A stretch of 64,000 nucleotides of DNA from positions 1-64,000 of the forward strand of contig DLRW01000019.1 in NCBI GenBank assembly GCA_002501205.1, read 5' to 3'. The position numbers were made by a program, and so were the translations under genes. Shown here piece by piece: positions 9,356 to 18,273 of this stretch; the stretch's first letter is position 1, and each line of letters begins with the position of its first letter. Source of the stretch: Flavobacteriales bacterium UBA7878 (GTDB lineage Bacteria > Bacteroidota > Bacteroidia > Flavobacteriales > Schleiferiaceae). The notes under the pieces are model-generated. The model ran no database searches, was not told where the DNA came from, and saw only the letters and a program-made list of their open reading frames with translations.

Positions 9356-10054
9356 ATGCGATATTGCCTAGTACTTTTCCTGACTCTCTTCATTAAGCCT
9401 TGTATGGCCCAGTTTGCCATTATTCAAGATCCTGATGGATACTCTAATTTACGTTCGGAGCCTAATGCCCAAGCTCCTATTATCACCCAAGTGCCTGAGG
9501 GTAGAATTCTCTTTGTTGAACATGAATATTGGTCATTAGACTCCACTTGGGTCTTGGTCTATTTCAATCCCAGCCCTTTTAGCATTGCCTTCGACCAAGC
9601 CGCATATGGTGGATATATACATCATAGTCGCCTCTTAAATATTGAAAACCTACCGGAGGCCGAGCATGCACCGGAGCTTCGTTTTAAAGCTGAAAAAGTA
9701 GATAGCCTGGACTTCTTTTTTCGAGGAAATTCAGAATATCCGGATCGCATAAATGGCATCCCCTATTACGGGGTTGAAATGGGAATGAGTGAAGCTACGC
9801 GCTGCAGTGCCATGGAGTTAATTGTAGACGGAGATAGTATTCCTCAATCTCCAATCCTCTTTGAAAGTCTCTTTAATTTAAAATTCGATCCGGATTGGAT
9901 CAGCACCAAATCGAGCTTTAATATTCAGGAAAAAAGATGGGGCGACAGCTATTTTATCCTCATGATGGGTTCCGACGGGGCTGGTGGCTATCATATAGTA
10001 TGGGAAATAAAAGGCCATCGTATAGTACAAAGATGGGTAGGCTCGATAATCTAG
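9356..10054 (+). CDS. Exported SH3b-domain protein
   Basis: A 232-residue protein with a signal peptide (residues 1-19, ending CMAQ). Residues 20-95 match a bacterial SH3 domain: DPDGYSNLRSEPNAQAPII, then VPEGRILFVE and GGYIHHSRL, the pattern that binds peptide or cell-wall ligands. The rest (FRGNSEYPDRINGIPYYGVEMGMS) shows no recognisable domain. It may end with a beta-rich domain. It is divergent from the aspartyl protease with about 56 bases between starts, so the two could share regulation. No specific function can be assigned. Confidence 0.8.
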   Translation: MRYCLVLFLTLFIKPCMAQFAIIQDPDGYSNLRSEPNAQAPIITQVPEGRILFVEHEYWSLDSTWVLVYFNPSPFSIAFDQAAYGGYIHHSRLLNIENLPEAEHAPELRFKAEKVDSLDFFFRGNSEYPDRINGIPYYGVEMGMSEATRCSAMELIVDGDSIPQSPILFESLFNLKFDPDWISTKSSFNIQEKRWGDSYFILMMGSDGAGGYHIVWEIKGHRIVQRWVGSII

Positions 10055-10102
10055 TCTCTATTAATAATTCGTGGCTAAGGTGCTTTTAGCTAACTTCACC
10101 CT

Positions 10103-11098
10103 ATGCCCGAAGTCTCACTCCTTATGCCCTTTTATATGGCTGAAGACTTTATTGCCGAAGCTTTGGCCTCTCTTCAGCAACAAAGTTTGGAAGATTGGGA
10201 ACTTATTGCCGTTGATGACCATTCCAATGATCAAAGTAGGAAAGTTGTAGAGGCTTTCGCCGAAAAAGACCCCCGCATAAAACTCTTTCTCAATCCTGGT
10301 CAAGGGATTTTACCCGCTCTGCAATTAGCTTCTAAGAAAGCGCGGGGAACTTTTGTTGGCCGCTTTGATGCGGATGATATTCTCCCTACCGAGCGATTGG
10401 CTTTAATGACTAAGGTATTACGCGGTTCGCAAGCTAAAAGCATAGTCACAGGATTAGTCCAATACTTCTCCGACCGCCCCATTTCCAAAGGCTACAGTCG
10501 CTACCAAAACTGGCTAAATGAAACCAATCTCAATGGCGAAAGTTGGGAGGAGATTTATCGGGAATGCGTGATTGCCTCCCCTAATTGGCTCATGCGACGT
10601 TCGGAGTTTTTAGCCATTGGTGGATTCGAAGGCTTACAATATCCGGAGGACTACGATTGGTGCTTTCGCTGCTATCAGCAAGGCTTTGAGGTGCAATGCC
10701 TAAGCACCACTACTTTGATGTGGCGTGAGCATCCACAAAGAACTTCACGCAATTCGGAGCATTATCAGCAAAAGGCTTTTTTCCGTTTAAAGCTGCAACG
10801 CTTTATCGAATGGGAGGCCTTTGAAGAACTTATTTTATGGGGCTCCGGGCGGAAGGCGCGCTTAACAGCAGCCTTATTGCGCGATATGGGAATTCGATTT
10901 CGCTGGATGGATTTAGAGCCCGATAAATTTCCAGATGGCATCCATGGTCATCCCATTGAGGACTATCGAAAAATTGAATCACATCAGGGCCTGAAGCTCT
11001 TAATTGGGGTCTATCCCAATCCTGCTGAGCGAAAGGATTTAGAAGACTTTTTAGTCTCGCGGAATTTACAGAAGGGCACCGATTATTGGTACTTATAA
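10103..11098 (+). CDS. Family 2 glycosyltransferase with C-terminal nucleotide-fold-like domain
   Basis: A 331-residue cytoplasmic GT-A enzyme that would transfer a sugar from a nucleotide sugar. It opens with EVSLLMPFYMAEDFIAEAL, has the nucleotide-binding IAVDDHSNDQS (Asp38/39) and the metal-binding FDADD (about 89-92), and later PNWLMRR and YPEDYDWCFR. From about residue 245 a second region begins ELILWGSGRKARLTAALL, which looks like the glycine-rich turn of a Rossmann-type fold. No membrane segment is seen. The last 16 bases overlap the convergent histidine kinase gene. No polysaccharide cluster surrounds it, so the acceptor is unknown. Confidence 0.88.
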   Translation: MPEVSLLMPFYMAEDFIAEALASLQQQSLEDWELIAVDDHSNDQSRKVVEAFAEKDPRIKLFLNPGQGILPALQLASKKARGTFVGRFDADDILPTERLALMTKVLRGSQAKSIVTGLVQYFSDRPISKGYSRYQNWLNETNLNGESWEEIYRECVIASPNWLMRRSEFLAIGGFEGLQYPEDYDWCFRCYQQGFEVQCLSTTTLMWREHPQRTSRNSEHYQQKAFFRLKLQRFIEWEAFEELILWGSGRKARLTAALLRDMGIRFRWMDLEPDKFPDGIHGHPIEDYRKIESHQGLKLLIGVYPNPAERKDLEDFLVSRNLQKGTDYWYL

Positions 11099-12516
11099 AG
11101 ATCGCTATCTGCAGGGTGACTATCCTTAGGTAAGGCGGAAAGGGAAAAGCTAAAAGTGCTACCAAAGCCCATTTCACTCTCAACTTCCCACTTGCTTCCA
11201 TGTTGACGCAGGAAATCGCGGCAGAGCATCAAGCCCAGGCCTGAACCTTTTTCATTTTGAGTTCCATAGGTGCTCTCCAGCTCCAATTCTTTATTCAGTT
11301 TTTCCAACTGACCCTCACTCATCCCGACTCCATTATCACGCACAAAGAACCAAACTTCATCCTGCACCTGCTCAGTCCAAACTCGAATCTTGCCTTGTAC
11401 CGGAGTAAACTTGATGGAATTGTTCACCAGATTTCGGAGTACGATTTTAATCCGTTCTCGATCGGCATAGACTTCCAATTTGGAGGACACATCCAATTCT
11501 AAAACCTGCTGCTTGCGTTTTAATAAAGACTGAAGCGGCTCCACCGCCTCACGTACCAAACTTTCTACATGGAACAAGCTTAACTCCAGTCGCTCCCCCT
11601 TCTGTTGACTTTGGGCCCAATCGAGGAGATTTTTCATTAAGCTTACGCTTTGCTCCACATTCTCCCCTAAAATCTTTAAAATCTCATCTCGCTCTTCCGT
11701 GCTAATCACGTCCGAGTTTACCAGATTGAGTGTTTCTTGTAAATTGATCAAGGGACCACGCAGATCATGGGCTATTATGCCGAACAAACGATCCTTAAGC
11801 GCATTAAGCTCGGTTAACTGCTGCGTTTTATCCTCCAGCTTATGCTGACTTTCGATGCGTTGAGTAACATCTTTAATTAAAACCGCCGAACCATTAAACA
11901 ATCCAGTCTTCTCATAGAGAACTGTTGAGCTCACCTCATAAATTCTACCATCTTTAAGGTGTAAGATATGCTCTTGCAGATTTTCCTCTCCTAAATCGGG
12001 AAAAGCCTGATCCATTTCCTCGGCTGGAAAACACTCTGAAAGGCGCTTACCAAACAGATCTTCCCTTGGCTTCAGTATTTCTTCAAAGGCCCGGTTAAAG
12101 TCGATCAAACGACCATGGGAGTCCACCACTGCCACACCATCCGAAAGTTCCTGGATTACTCGAGTACGCGCCATAGGAGTTACATCGAATAAACCGAAAC
12201 GCATTAAGCCTACCGCAATGATAAAGGAGGTCAACAAAAAGGCGAATGGCGTTAGGTCTAAATGACCATAAGGTCGAAGATCCAAGAATATATAGCCAAA
12301 ATTTACGGAAAGCGGCACCAGAGTGCTTAAGATCAAAAGGCGATTTTGCTTTCGGAAGACCGGTTTGGTATGACGTAAATGTGCAATTAAGGCCCAATAC
12401 CCTGCAACGACCAAACTGTAAAACACAATGGTATGCAAATGATACCAAGGCCCTGGATCAATACTTAATAAGGGGAAAGGGCCACTGTAATCTACCGAGG
12501 TGGATTCGTAGAACAA
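11083..12516 (-). pseudogene. Sensor histidine kinase, C-terminal part of a frameshifted gene
   Basis: This frame carries the last membrane helices of an N-terminal 7TM sensor region, a PAS domain (ELSDGVAVVDSHGRLIDFN), a short coiled coil and a complete kinase core. Visible are the H box FGIIAHDLRGPLINL, N box NLVNNSIKFTP, and ATP-lid motifs DNGVGM and GSGLGL. The natural start is in the next fragment (12492-12887). Only a TTG at 12514-12516 could start this frame, in the middle of a helix-rich domain. Adding one T to the minus-strand T5 run at 12515-12519 joins the two into one protein of about 600 residues. It follows tsaB with a 9-base gap, so it would be cotranscribed with the efflux genes. 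No response regulator adjoins it. Confidence 0.85.
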
Positions 12517-12887
12517 AAATGATGACCTTCATTGGTCAACATCATCAAATAGGTTACTGCAGAATAGGCAAAGAGGCTAAAAAAGGTAAGATTGTTCAGG
12601 CGATTATCACGACCTATAAAGCTGTAGCAAAAAATCAACCAAAGGGAGGGAAGGCAAGCTATGCCCAGATATTCGAATTTAATCCAAAAGAGCATATTCT
12701 CCATACTGGTGGAAGAAAGCTCAAAACCATAGGCCACAGCCCACCAGGCCGCAGCGATCAACATTATACTAAACCAATTGAAAACCTGCCGGCGCTTACG
12801 CATGATCCATGCTGCCAGAAGGAAAGCAAATGCTCCGGAAGTTATCAGTACCAGAGCGTAAAGATTATAGTTAAGATCGCTAAACAT
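12492..12887 (-). pseudogene. Sensor histidine kinase, N-terminal 7TM fragment of a frameshifted gene
   Basis: 131 residues containing about four membrane helices (LYALVLITSGAFAFLLAAWIM, WFSIMLIAAAWWAVAYGFEL and two more) of the histidine kinase N-terminal 7TM type. Typical of that domain is the run FWIKFEYLGIACLPSLWL. It reaches LTNEGHHF and then falls out of frame into CSTNPPR and a stop. In intact relatives this point continues into a DxSGPF-type motif, which is found intact in the other frame (YSGPFPLL). The two frames overlap by 25 bases. This supports one recently broken gene, or a sequencing error in a homopolymer, rather than two genes. Confidence 0.85.
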
Positions 12888-12896
12888 TTGCGGGAC

Positions 12897-13574
12897 CTAA
12901 AATACGCTTTTGGGCTTTTGTGCCGCAAACTCCTTAAGGTAGAAGGGCTCGAAATAGGCCACATCTTCAAAAGCTTGAGCCTCCATTTTTTGACTGGCTA
13001 ATTGCTTGAAGTTAGCCGCTGATGGAAAGGGAATATTCAAAAAATGATGCCGCTCCGATGCTAAAAGCTGCTGTGCTTTGGGGGCACCATCACCAAAAAA
13101 ATAATGTTGACCGGCATCGGAATATGCTCCCTCTTCCAAGACTTTTGCTTCCACTTTAGTCCATTGATCCTTAGCCAAATTATAAGTGGCCGTGTACACT
13201 TCCATCCTACGGGCATCGATCATGGGATGTAAAATGGCATCATCATGAAATTCTTGAGACTCCAAGGCTGCTGCCACTAATAGCTCAGTTCCCTTGGCAC
13301 TGATTAAAGGGATCGACAAACTATAGGCTAAGGCTTTCGCGGAAGCGACCCCAATGCGCAGACCGGTATAAGAACCCGGTCCGGAGCCTACAGCAATGGC
13401 CTCTAGTTGATCTGGCTTGATCGCAGCCTTCTTCAACGCTTCCGCAATAAAAAGATGAAGTTTTTCGGAGTGGATGTATTGATCGGATTGAGCTTCGATT
13501 AATTGAACTAAGTCTTGATCTTTTAATAATGCTACCGAACAGTTTTTAGTGGAAGTCTCGAGTGCCAGTATCAA
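12897..13574 (-). CDS. tsaB: tRNA threonylcarbamoyladenosine biosynthesis protein TsaB
   Basis: A 225-residue ASKHA-fold scaffold protein that binds TsaD and TsaE in the complex making the t6A37 modification of ANN-decoding tRNAs. It shows MILALETSTKNCSVAL at the N-terminus and the family hallmark VGSGPGSYTGLRIGVASAKALA at about 62-83, as in E. coli YeaZ. Length is normal. It lies 4 bases after the periplasmic adaptor gene and 9 bases before the broken histidine kinase, so it appears to be part of the tolC operon. It is essential in most bacteria, which implies this operon is constitutively transcribed. Confidence 0.95.
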   Translation of the reverse strand: MILALETSTKNCSVALLKDQDLVQLIEAQSDQYIHSEKLHLFIAEALKKAAIKPDQLEAIAVGSGPGSYTGLRIGVASAKALAYSLSIPLISAKGTELLVAAALESQEFHDDAILHPMIDARRMEVYTATYNLAKDQWTKVEAKVLEEGAYSDAGQHYFFGDGAPKAQQLLASERHHFLNIPFPSAANFKQLASQKMEAQAFEDVAYFEPFYLKEFAAQKPKSVF

Positions 13575-13578
13575 TTGC

Positions 13579-14856
13579 CTATTCCTCTTTATTCGATTCG
13601 GATTTTTCTTCGCTGATCACAGTTCCAGGTTTCAGAGTCCGTGAGATTGCAGAATAGGGTCCGGTTACAATTTCTTCTCCTTCCTCCAATCCGGATAGGA
13701 TCACAATATCCTCATCATTCTGGATACCGGTTTTAACTACACGTAGCTCTGCCTTGCCATCCTTGTTCACAAATACGATCTCAAAAAGCTCATCCCCTTC
13801 CTCATCGGCATCATCTAATTTCTTGCGAGCATAGGCTGGTTTATCCGAAGTATCTGCGCGAGTGGTCACCGCCTGTATAGGAACGGAAAGCACTCCATTT
13901 TGACGATCCGTTAAAATTTCCAAGGAGGCTGTCATACCCGGACGAAAAGGGCTCCCTCCTCCTTTTTGAACTAATTCGGAATACGAATCCTTTAAGATGC
14001 GCACCTTCACCTCGAAATTGGTTACCTGGTCAATGGTGGTACCCGCTAATTTGGCCGAATTGGCAATTTCCGTCACGATTCCCTTGAACTCCTTGTCGAG
14101 ATAAGCATCTACTTCAATTAAAGCGGTATCGCCATAATTCACCTGAATGATATCATTCTCATTCACCTCTACCAATACCTCCATCAATTCCAGATTGGCC
14201 ACACGCAAAATCTCGGTACCGGTCATTTGAATGGTACCTACCACCCGCTCCCCTACCTCGGAGTTAAGCATACTGATGGTACCATCCATTGGGGCGTAAA
14301 TTGTGGTACGGGCTAAATTATCCTTGGCCTCTTGCAGGGTAGCTTCTGCACTTTGTAATTGATATTGCGCACTTTCCACCCCTAATTGAGATACTTCATA
14401 AGCCCGTTTAATAGCATCAAAATCGGCATCACTAATCACCCCATCTTTATGAAGGCTTTTGTTCCGATTAAAATTCTTTTCGGCCTCAATAAACTGTGCC
14501 TTTGAGCTGGCTAAAGAAGCCTTGGCCGTATTCATGGAAGCACGCGCCCGATTAACAGCGGCTATAAAAAGGTCTGGATTAATCTTTACCAGCAGATCGC
14601 CTTTTTTCACCTGGGCCCCCTCTTGAAAAGGTAGCTCTATTATCTCGCCAGAAACCTCGACCGAAATCTTCACCTCAACTTCTGGCTGAATCTTGCCCGA
14701 GGCAATTACTGTTTCTGTAATGGTCTTACGTTCTACGGTTGAAAGCTCCACTTTAGTGCTTTCTTCCTTGCCTATCCAACCGGCCGATTTAGCGACCACT
14801 AAAAAGACGACAAGTACAACGGCAATGATGATGATTATCTTTAAGGGTCTGCTCAT
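13579..14856 (-). CDS. Periplasmic adaptor subunit of an efflux pump (HlyD/MacA type)
   Basis: A 425-residue membrane fusion protein. A single N-terminal membrane anchor (about 5-25, IIIIIAVVLVVFLVVAKSAG) is followed by a barrel-sandwich half (ASGKIQPEVEVKISVEVSGEI), a long alpha hairpin (about 95-190), the second lipoyl half (RTTIYAPMDGTISML) and beta-barrel/membrane-proximal domains. It links an inner membrane pump to an outer membrane TolC channel. Its gene follows tolC by 3 bases and precedes tsaB by 4. No RND or ABC pump gene lies beside it here. The sequence looks closer to MacA-type adaptors, so an ABC partner elsewhere is plausible. Confidence 0.92.
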   Translation of the reverse strand: MSRPLKIIIIIAVVLVVFLVVAKSAGWIGKEESTKVELSTVERKTITETVIASGKIQPEVEVKISVEVSGEIIELPFQEGAQVKKGDLLVKINPDLFIAAVNRARASMNTAKASLASSKAQFIEAEKNFNRNKSLHKDGVISDADFDAIKRAYEVSQLGVESAQYQLQSAEATLQEAKDNLARTTIYAPMDGTISMLNSEVGERVVGTIQMTGTEILRVANLELMEVLVEVNENDIIQVNYGDTALIEVDAYLDKEFKGIVTEIANSAKLAGTTIDQVTNFEVKVRILKDSYSELVQKGGGSPFRPGMTASLEILTDRQNGVLSVPIQAVTTRADTSDKPAYARKKLDDADEEGDELFEIVFVNKDGKAELRVVKTGIQNDEDIVILSGLEEGEEIVTGPYSAISRTLKPGTVISEEKSESNKEE

Positions 14857-14859
14857 GGC

Positions 14860-16290
14860 TTATAAATTAACTTGATTGGTGAGGTAGAACTCTAAAACCT
14901 TTACCCGGAAAATATAATCGAATTTGGCCTGAGAAAATTGCGATTGGGCAGCCGCCAAATTATTCTTGGCCGTTTCAAAATCTACTTGATTTAAGGCTCC
15001 AACTTCAAAGCGTTGGCGAGCGTATTCGAATGCTTTTTGGCTAGCTTGAACTGATTTGGCTGCAGCTTCGAATTGAAGCTTAGCCGCCTTTGCATCATTA
15101 TGCGCCTGATAAATAGTTTGCTTCAAATCGTTCTTAACCTGATCTAGGTTTAAGCGATTGATATCGGCATTAATCTTGGCATTTTGCAAATTATTAGCCA
15201 CTGCTCTCCGACTGAAAATGGGCACTTGTAAGCTAAAGCCCACCAATTGATTCAAGTTGTCTGATACCTGATCATTAAAGGGCTTCACACCATCAGTTAT
15301 CGGAACGGATTGCTGTATGTATACCAAGTCGCCAGTATTACCTACATAGCCAAAGGGAATAACCATATCATTAGTTCCCGTAACATTCGGAATTTGATCC
15401 GAATAATTAGTAGCCACCTGACCTATCAAGGAGAGACTGGGCAAAAAACCGCTATAGGCTAAATCAACTCCCTCTTCTCCCGAAAGCACCCGCATTTCAG
15501 CTGCTCGGATAGAAGGTTGCTTGTCTACCGCCACATCATAAACATTGGCTGCGGGGCGATCCAGAATACTCGCGTCTGGCAAACCTAAATCAGGACTACC
15601 TATTTCAAAGGCATCCGGATTGGATAATTGCAGGATGTTTGCCAATTGCAATTGACTAATAGTTACTGCATTTTGGGTACTGATCAAATTCTGCTCATCG
15701 CGTGCTTGTTGCGCCTCTAACTGCAGAAGCTCCCCTTCTGGAAGGGTTCCGGCATTTACCAGCTTCTGGGTACGGTTAAGCTGAAGATTGGTAATGCGCA
15801 CCTGCTCGCGAGCTACGGCCTCTATTTCTTTATTCAATAAGATTTGAAGATAGCTGGAAGCTACTAATAAGGAAATGTCATTTCGCGCTGCTTCATAATC
15901 GTACTGTGCAGCCTTTAAATCATGATTGCGCTGAGCAATGGTATTGTACTTCGCTCCCCCATTGTAAAGGGTCCAATTGGAGGATAATTGGAAGTTAACT
16001 GTTTGTCGACTTTGTCGTGAAATCTGGTTAGTAACCGGATCGATATTCAGACCAAAATTCCAGAAGAGATTATTTCCCAAACGCAGATCGGGGAGGTAAT
16101 CCATTCTTGCAGTATTCAAATTGTTCCGAGCTATTTCGGCCCGCAAACGTGCTTGTTCTACCGTAATATTTTGCTGAAGTGCGTATTCGACGCATTCAGA
16201 AAGTGACCAAACCTCAGGTAAGGGATTCTGGCCCTGCAAATTGATAAGGGCGAGAAAAGTAAAAAGCAGACTGGCAGTGATCTTTGACAT
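14860..16290 (-). CDS. TolC-family outer membrane efflux channel
   Basis: A 476-residue outer membrane factor. Signal peptide at 1-20 (ending NLQGQ). The sequence starts WSLSECVEYALQQNITVEQAR, the standard first helix of the family. Two internal repeats of long amphipathic helices follow, each including a short strand section (LSSNWTLYNGGAKYNTI; VGFSLQVPIFSRRAVANN). It would form a trimeric channel with periplasmic coiled coils. First gene of tolC-adaptor-tsaB, with a TAnnTTTG element 32 bases upstream of its start. Confidence 0.94.
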   Translation of the reverse strand: MSKITASLLFTFLALINLQGQNPLPEVWSLSECVEYALQQNITVEQARLRAEIARNNLNTARMDYLPDLRLGNNLFWNFGLNIDPVTNQISRQSRQTVNFQLSSNWTLYNGGAKYNTIAQRNHDLKAAQYDYEAARNDISLLVASSYLQILLNKEIEAVAREQVRITNLQLNRTQKLVNAGTLPEGELLQLEAQQARDEQNLISTQNAVTISQLQLANILQLSNPDAFEIGSPDLGLPDASILDRPAANVYDVAVDKQPSIRAAEMRVLSGEEGVDLAYSGFLPSLSLIGQVATNYSDQIPNVTGTNDMVIPFGYVGNTGDLVYIQQSVPITDGVKPFNDQVSDNLNQLVGFSLQVPIFSRRAVANNLQNAKINADINRLNLDQVKNDLKQTIYQAHNDAKAAKLQFEAAAKSVQASQKAFEYARQRFEVGALNQVDFETAKNNLAAAQSQFSQAKFDYIFRVKVLEFYLTNQVNL

Positions 16291-16321
16291 AACAGGGACT
16301 TTACCCGTTCAAGTAGCCCTA

Positions 16322-16329
16322 CAAAGATA
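16322..16329 (-). promoter_or_regulatory. Candidate -7 promoter element for the tolC operon
   Basis: The minus strand reads TATCTTTG, an exact fit to the Bacteroidota -7 consensus TAnnTTTG. Transcription would begin about 25 bases before the tolC start. No clear TTG -33 element is present at the expected distance. Confidence 0.45.
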
Positions 16330-16339
16330 GTTTTTCGCC

Positions 16340-16588
16340 TTATTCCTCTGGACCTAGCTTAGCCCTTTGTGCTTTTTTATGGCGATACATGGCATAACCA
16401 ATCACCGAAAGGATTAAATAGGGGAATACCATCAAGTACAAAATCCCACCATTAAGGCCAGTAGCCACGGTACTTCCAGTTTTGGTACTGGTCTCCGCTA
16501 CTGCCTGGCACATGGCACATTGCGCATCAGCCGAAAGACTAAAAAACACAGCAAATATCAGTAGGAAAAATATCTTTTGCAGTTGCAT
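16340..16588 (-). CDS. Small CxxC membrane protein, last gene of oxidase accessory operon
   Basis: 82 residues from the ATG at 16586-16588. A longer reading of the frame to 16690 would overlap the DUF420 gene and put the signal sequence inside the protein. A signal peptide (1-23, ending SADAQ) is followed directly by CAMC (Cys24, Cys27), a polar stretch with STKTGS, one membrane helix (about 47-67) and a basic tail (YRHKKAQRAK). The cysteine pair would face the periplasm. Its place directly after SCO and DUF420 suggests a role in oxidase assembly or copper handling. That is inference from context only; I do not recognise a named family. Confidence 0.75.
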   Translation of the reverse strand: MQLQKIFFLLIFAVFFSLSADAQCAMCQAVAETSTKTGSTVATGLNGGILYLMVFPYLILSVIGYAMYRHKKAQRAKLGPEE

Positions 16589-16589
16589 A

Positions 16590-17150
16590 CTAATAATAGG
16601 GTTGCATGAACAAATATACCAAGACCCCAGTGACTGCCACATATAACCAAATGGGAAATGTGTAGCGAACCAATTTGCGATGGCGGCCATACTCCTGGGT
16701 AAAACCTCGATAAATGGCCAGCATTGCCAGGGGCAGCACCGGAACGCTCAGCAGAATATGGGAAACGAGAATAAAGAAATAAAGGCTACGCATATAACCC
16801 TCTCCACCGTAGGGGATAGGGTCGGCATTAAGCTTACTGATTACATAGGAAATCAGGAAAACGGCAGACAGACCAAAAGCCGACATCATTACAAAGCGGT
16901 GCCCCGCAATTTTCTTTTGAGTAATGAAATACAAGCCTGCCAATAGCAAAAGAGCAGTAATGCCATTCAAAATTGCATGAAAGGCAGGCAAGGTACCCCG
17001 GTCAATCCCCATTTCCAGTTTAAGGGTATCCGGAAATAAAATAAGTAAGGCCACTGCCACAGGTACCAGGATAGACAGTACAATAATAATCGGAATGGCT
17101 ACCCGGTCGGCCTTGGGATTGGCTGTTTTCAATTCTCTGATCTCGCCCAT
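16590..17150 (-). CDS. DUF420 membrane protein, oxidase-associated
   Basis: 186 residues with five hydrophobic segments, matching DUF420 proteins found beside cytochrome c oxidase genes. Characteristic stretches are LPAFHAILNGITALLLLAGL, then KKIAGHRFVMMSAF, SHILLSVPVLPLAMLAIYRG and HRKLVRYTFPIWLYVAVTG. Conserved histidines lie within the helices. Relatives such as CtaM in Firmicutes are needed for active oxidase, so an assembly role is reasonable. The ATG overlaps the SCO stop by one base, and the small CxxC protein starts one base after its stop, so the three genes are tightly coupled. Confidence 0.85.
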   Translation of the reverse strand: MGEIRELKTANPKADRVAIPIIIVLSILVPVAVALLILFPDTLKLEMGIDRGTLPAFHAILNGITALLLLAGLYFITQKKIAGHRFVMMSAFGLSAVFLISYVISKLNADPIPYGGEGYMRSLYFFILVSHILLSVPVLPLAMLAIYRGFTQEYGRHRKLVRYTFPIWLYVAVTGVLVYLFMQPYY

Positions 17151-17899
17151 TAATCTCTCTCTTTAGAAGCGCGATGCTCGGATACTGATTTATGCTTTTC
17201 GTATTCGGCAATCAGCACTTTAATATCATCTTTCAACTGACTGATTTCATCCGCTGATGTTCCGGAATAAACCGCTTTCAAATTGCCTTGTTCATCCCTG
17301 CGACTGCGAATTCTACCTTCCCAATCTACTAAAACTAAATTTTCGGAGTGTAAAAAGCCTCCCGCTGCTTCAGGGTCGACCTGTGCACTCAAGAAAAAGT
17401 CATTTGCTGTTTTATACAGCTCCACCTTCGGACCGGTTAAGAAAAACCAACGTCCCTCCTCTGCTCCGATTCTTTTCTCATACTCCTTTAAGACCTCTAC
17501 AGTATCATGCTCTGGGTCTACGGTAAAGGAGACAAAATTAATATCCTCGTATCCCAGAAAACGATCCTGAACCTGCCTAAGATTGTAATTCATGGCTGGG
17601 CATATCGTAGGGCAAGTACTAAAGAAGAAATTGGCTACGTAAATTTTACCCTGCAGATCTCTTGAGCCGTAAGGCACATTATTCTGATTGGTAAACTGAT
17701 AAGGAGGTATGCTATAATGAAGGGTGTCATTAGTCGCTACACCATCTTTAAAACGCTCAATAATAGTTGGAGGGCCCACATAATCCAGGGTTTGGAAAAA
17801 GTTCCCCTCAGCGCCGTAAACAAAGATGAAATAAAGCACCGAAGGCAGCACTAATACCAGGATTAGTACTGCCTTCGAGAATGAAGATTTTAAGACCAT
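17150..17899 (-). CDS. SCO1/SenC-family copper chaperone
   Basis: 249 residues with an N-terminal membrane anchor (about 9-28) and a periplasmic thioredoxin fold. The copper site is complete: CPTIC (Cys96, Cys100) in FFFSTCPTICPAMN, and the distal histidine in GGFLHSENLVLVD. SCO proteins deliver copper to, or reduce, the CuA site of oxidase subunit II, which is encoded here at 40543-41571. The gene shares one base with subunit IV upstream and one with DUF420 downstream. The soluble tail is longer than average and highly charged. Confidence 0.93.
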   Translation of the reverse strand: MVLKSSFSKAVLILVLVLPSVLYFIFVYGAEGNFFQTLDYVGPPTIIERFKDGVATNDTLHYSIPPYQFTNQNNVPYGSRDLQGKIYVANFFFSTCPTICPAMNYNLRQVQDRFLGYEDINFVSFTVDPEHDTVEVLKEYEKRIGAEEGRWFFLTGPKVELYKTANDFFLSAQVDPEAAGGFLHSENLVLVDWEGRIRSRRDEQGNLKAVYSGTSADEISQLKDDIKVLIAEYEKHKSVSEHRASKERD

Positions 17900-18252
17900 T
17901 ACATCTGAGACATTGCATTCATATAACCTCCTTCAGTGAGCAGAATGAAGGTTAAGTAAGGAATGAGAATTACGATGGGCAGGGTAATTGTCCAAATAAA
18001 GTTTTTACGCTCGTGTCCTAAGTGCATAAACTCAGAAACAATGTAGTAGGCTTTGGCCAGCGTAAGTACGATAAAGATGATGTTCAGGACTGAAGTTCCC
18101 AAAACATGACCCATTAATACTTCGGGTTTGATGATACCTAATGCCACCTCTACTGAGGTAACGATCAGCAGAATCCAGAATACTTTCCAGATCCATTTAG
18201 TGCCTTCTGGTCCTTCGTGGTGTTCGCTGGGATATGCGTTGTTATTTGCCAT
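17899..18252 (-). CDS. Cytochrome c oxidase subunit IV-type protein
   Basis: 117 residues with three hydrophobic helices (WKVFWILLIVTSVEVALGII; VLNIIFIVLTLAKAYYIVSEFMHLG; a third, FIWTITLPIVILIPYLTFILL). The middle-helix run KAYYIVSEFMHLGHE is diagnostic of prokaryotic cytochrome c oxidase subunit IV (CoxD/CtaF-like). This is a small accessory subunit that stabilises subunits I-III. Its start lies 21 bases after the stop of subunit III. Confidence 0.9.
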   Translation of the reverse strand: MANNNAYPSEHHEGPEGTKWIWKVFWILLIVTSVEVALGIIKPEVLMGHVLGTSVLNIIFIVLTLAKAYYIVSEFMHLGHERKNFIWTITLPIVILIPYLTFILLTEGGYMNAMSQM

Positions 18253-18273
18253 GTTTTTCGCTACTAAATATGA

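Noticed and set aside
12492..12887. Treating the short membrane fragment as an independent small gene
   Set aside because: It ends exactly where the next frame continues the same 7TM domain; one base joins them.
12246..13001. Plus-strand open frame of 251 codons
   Set aside because: Antisense to the histidine kinase and tsaB, with no signal, domain or start context.
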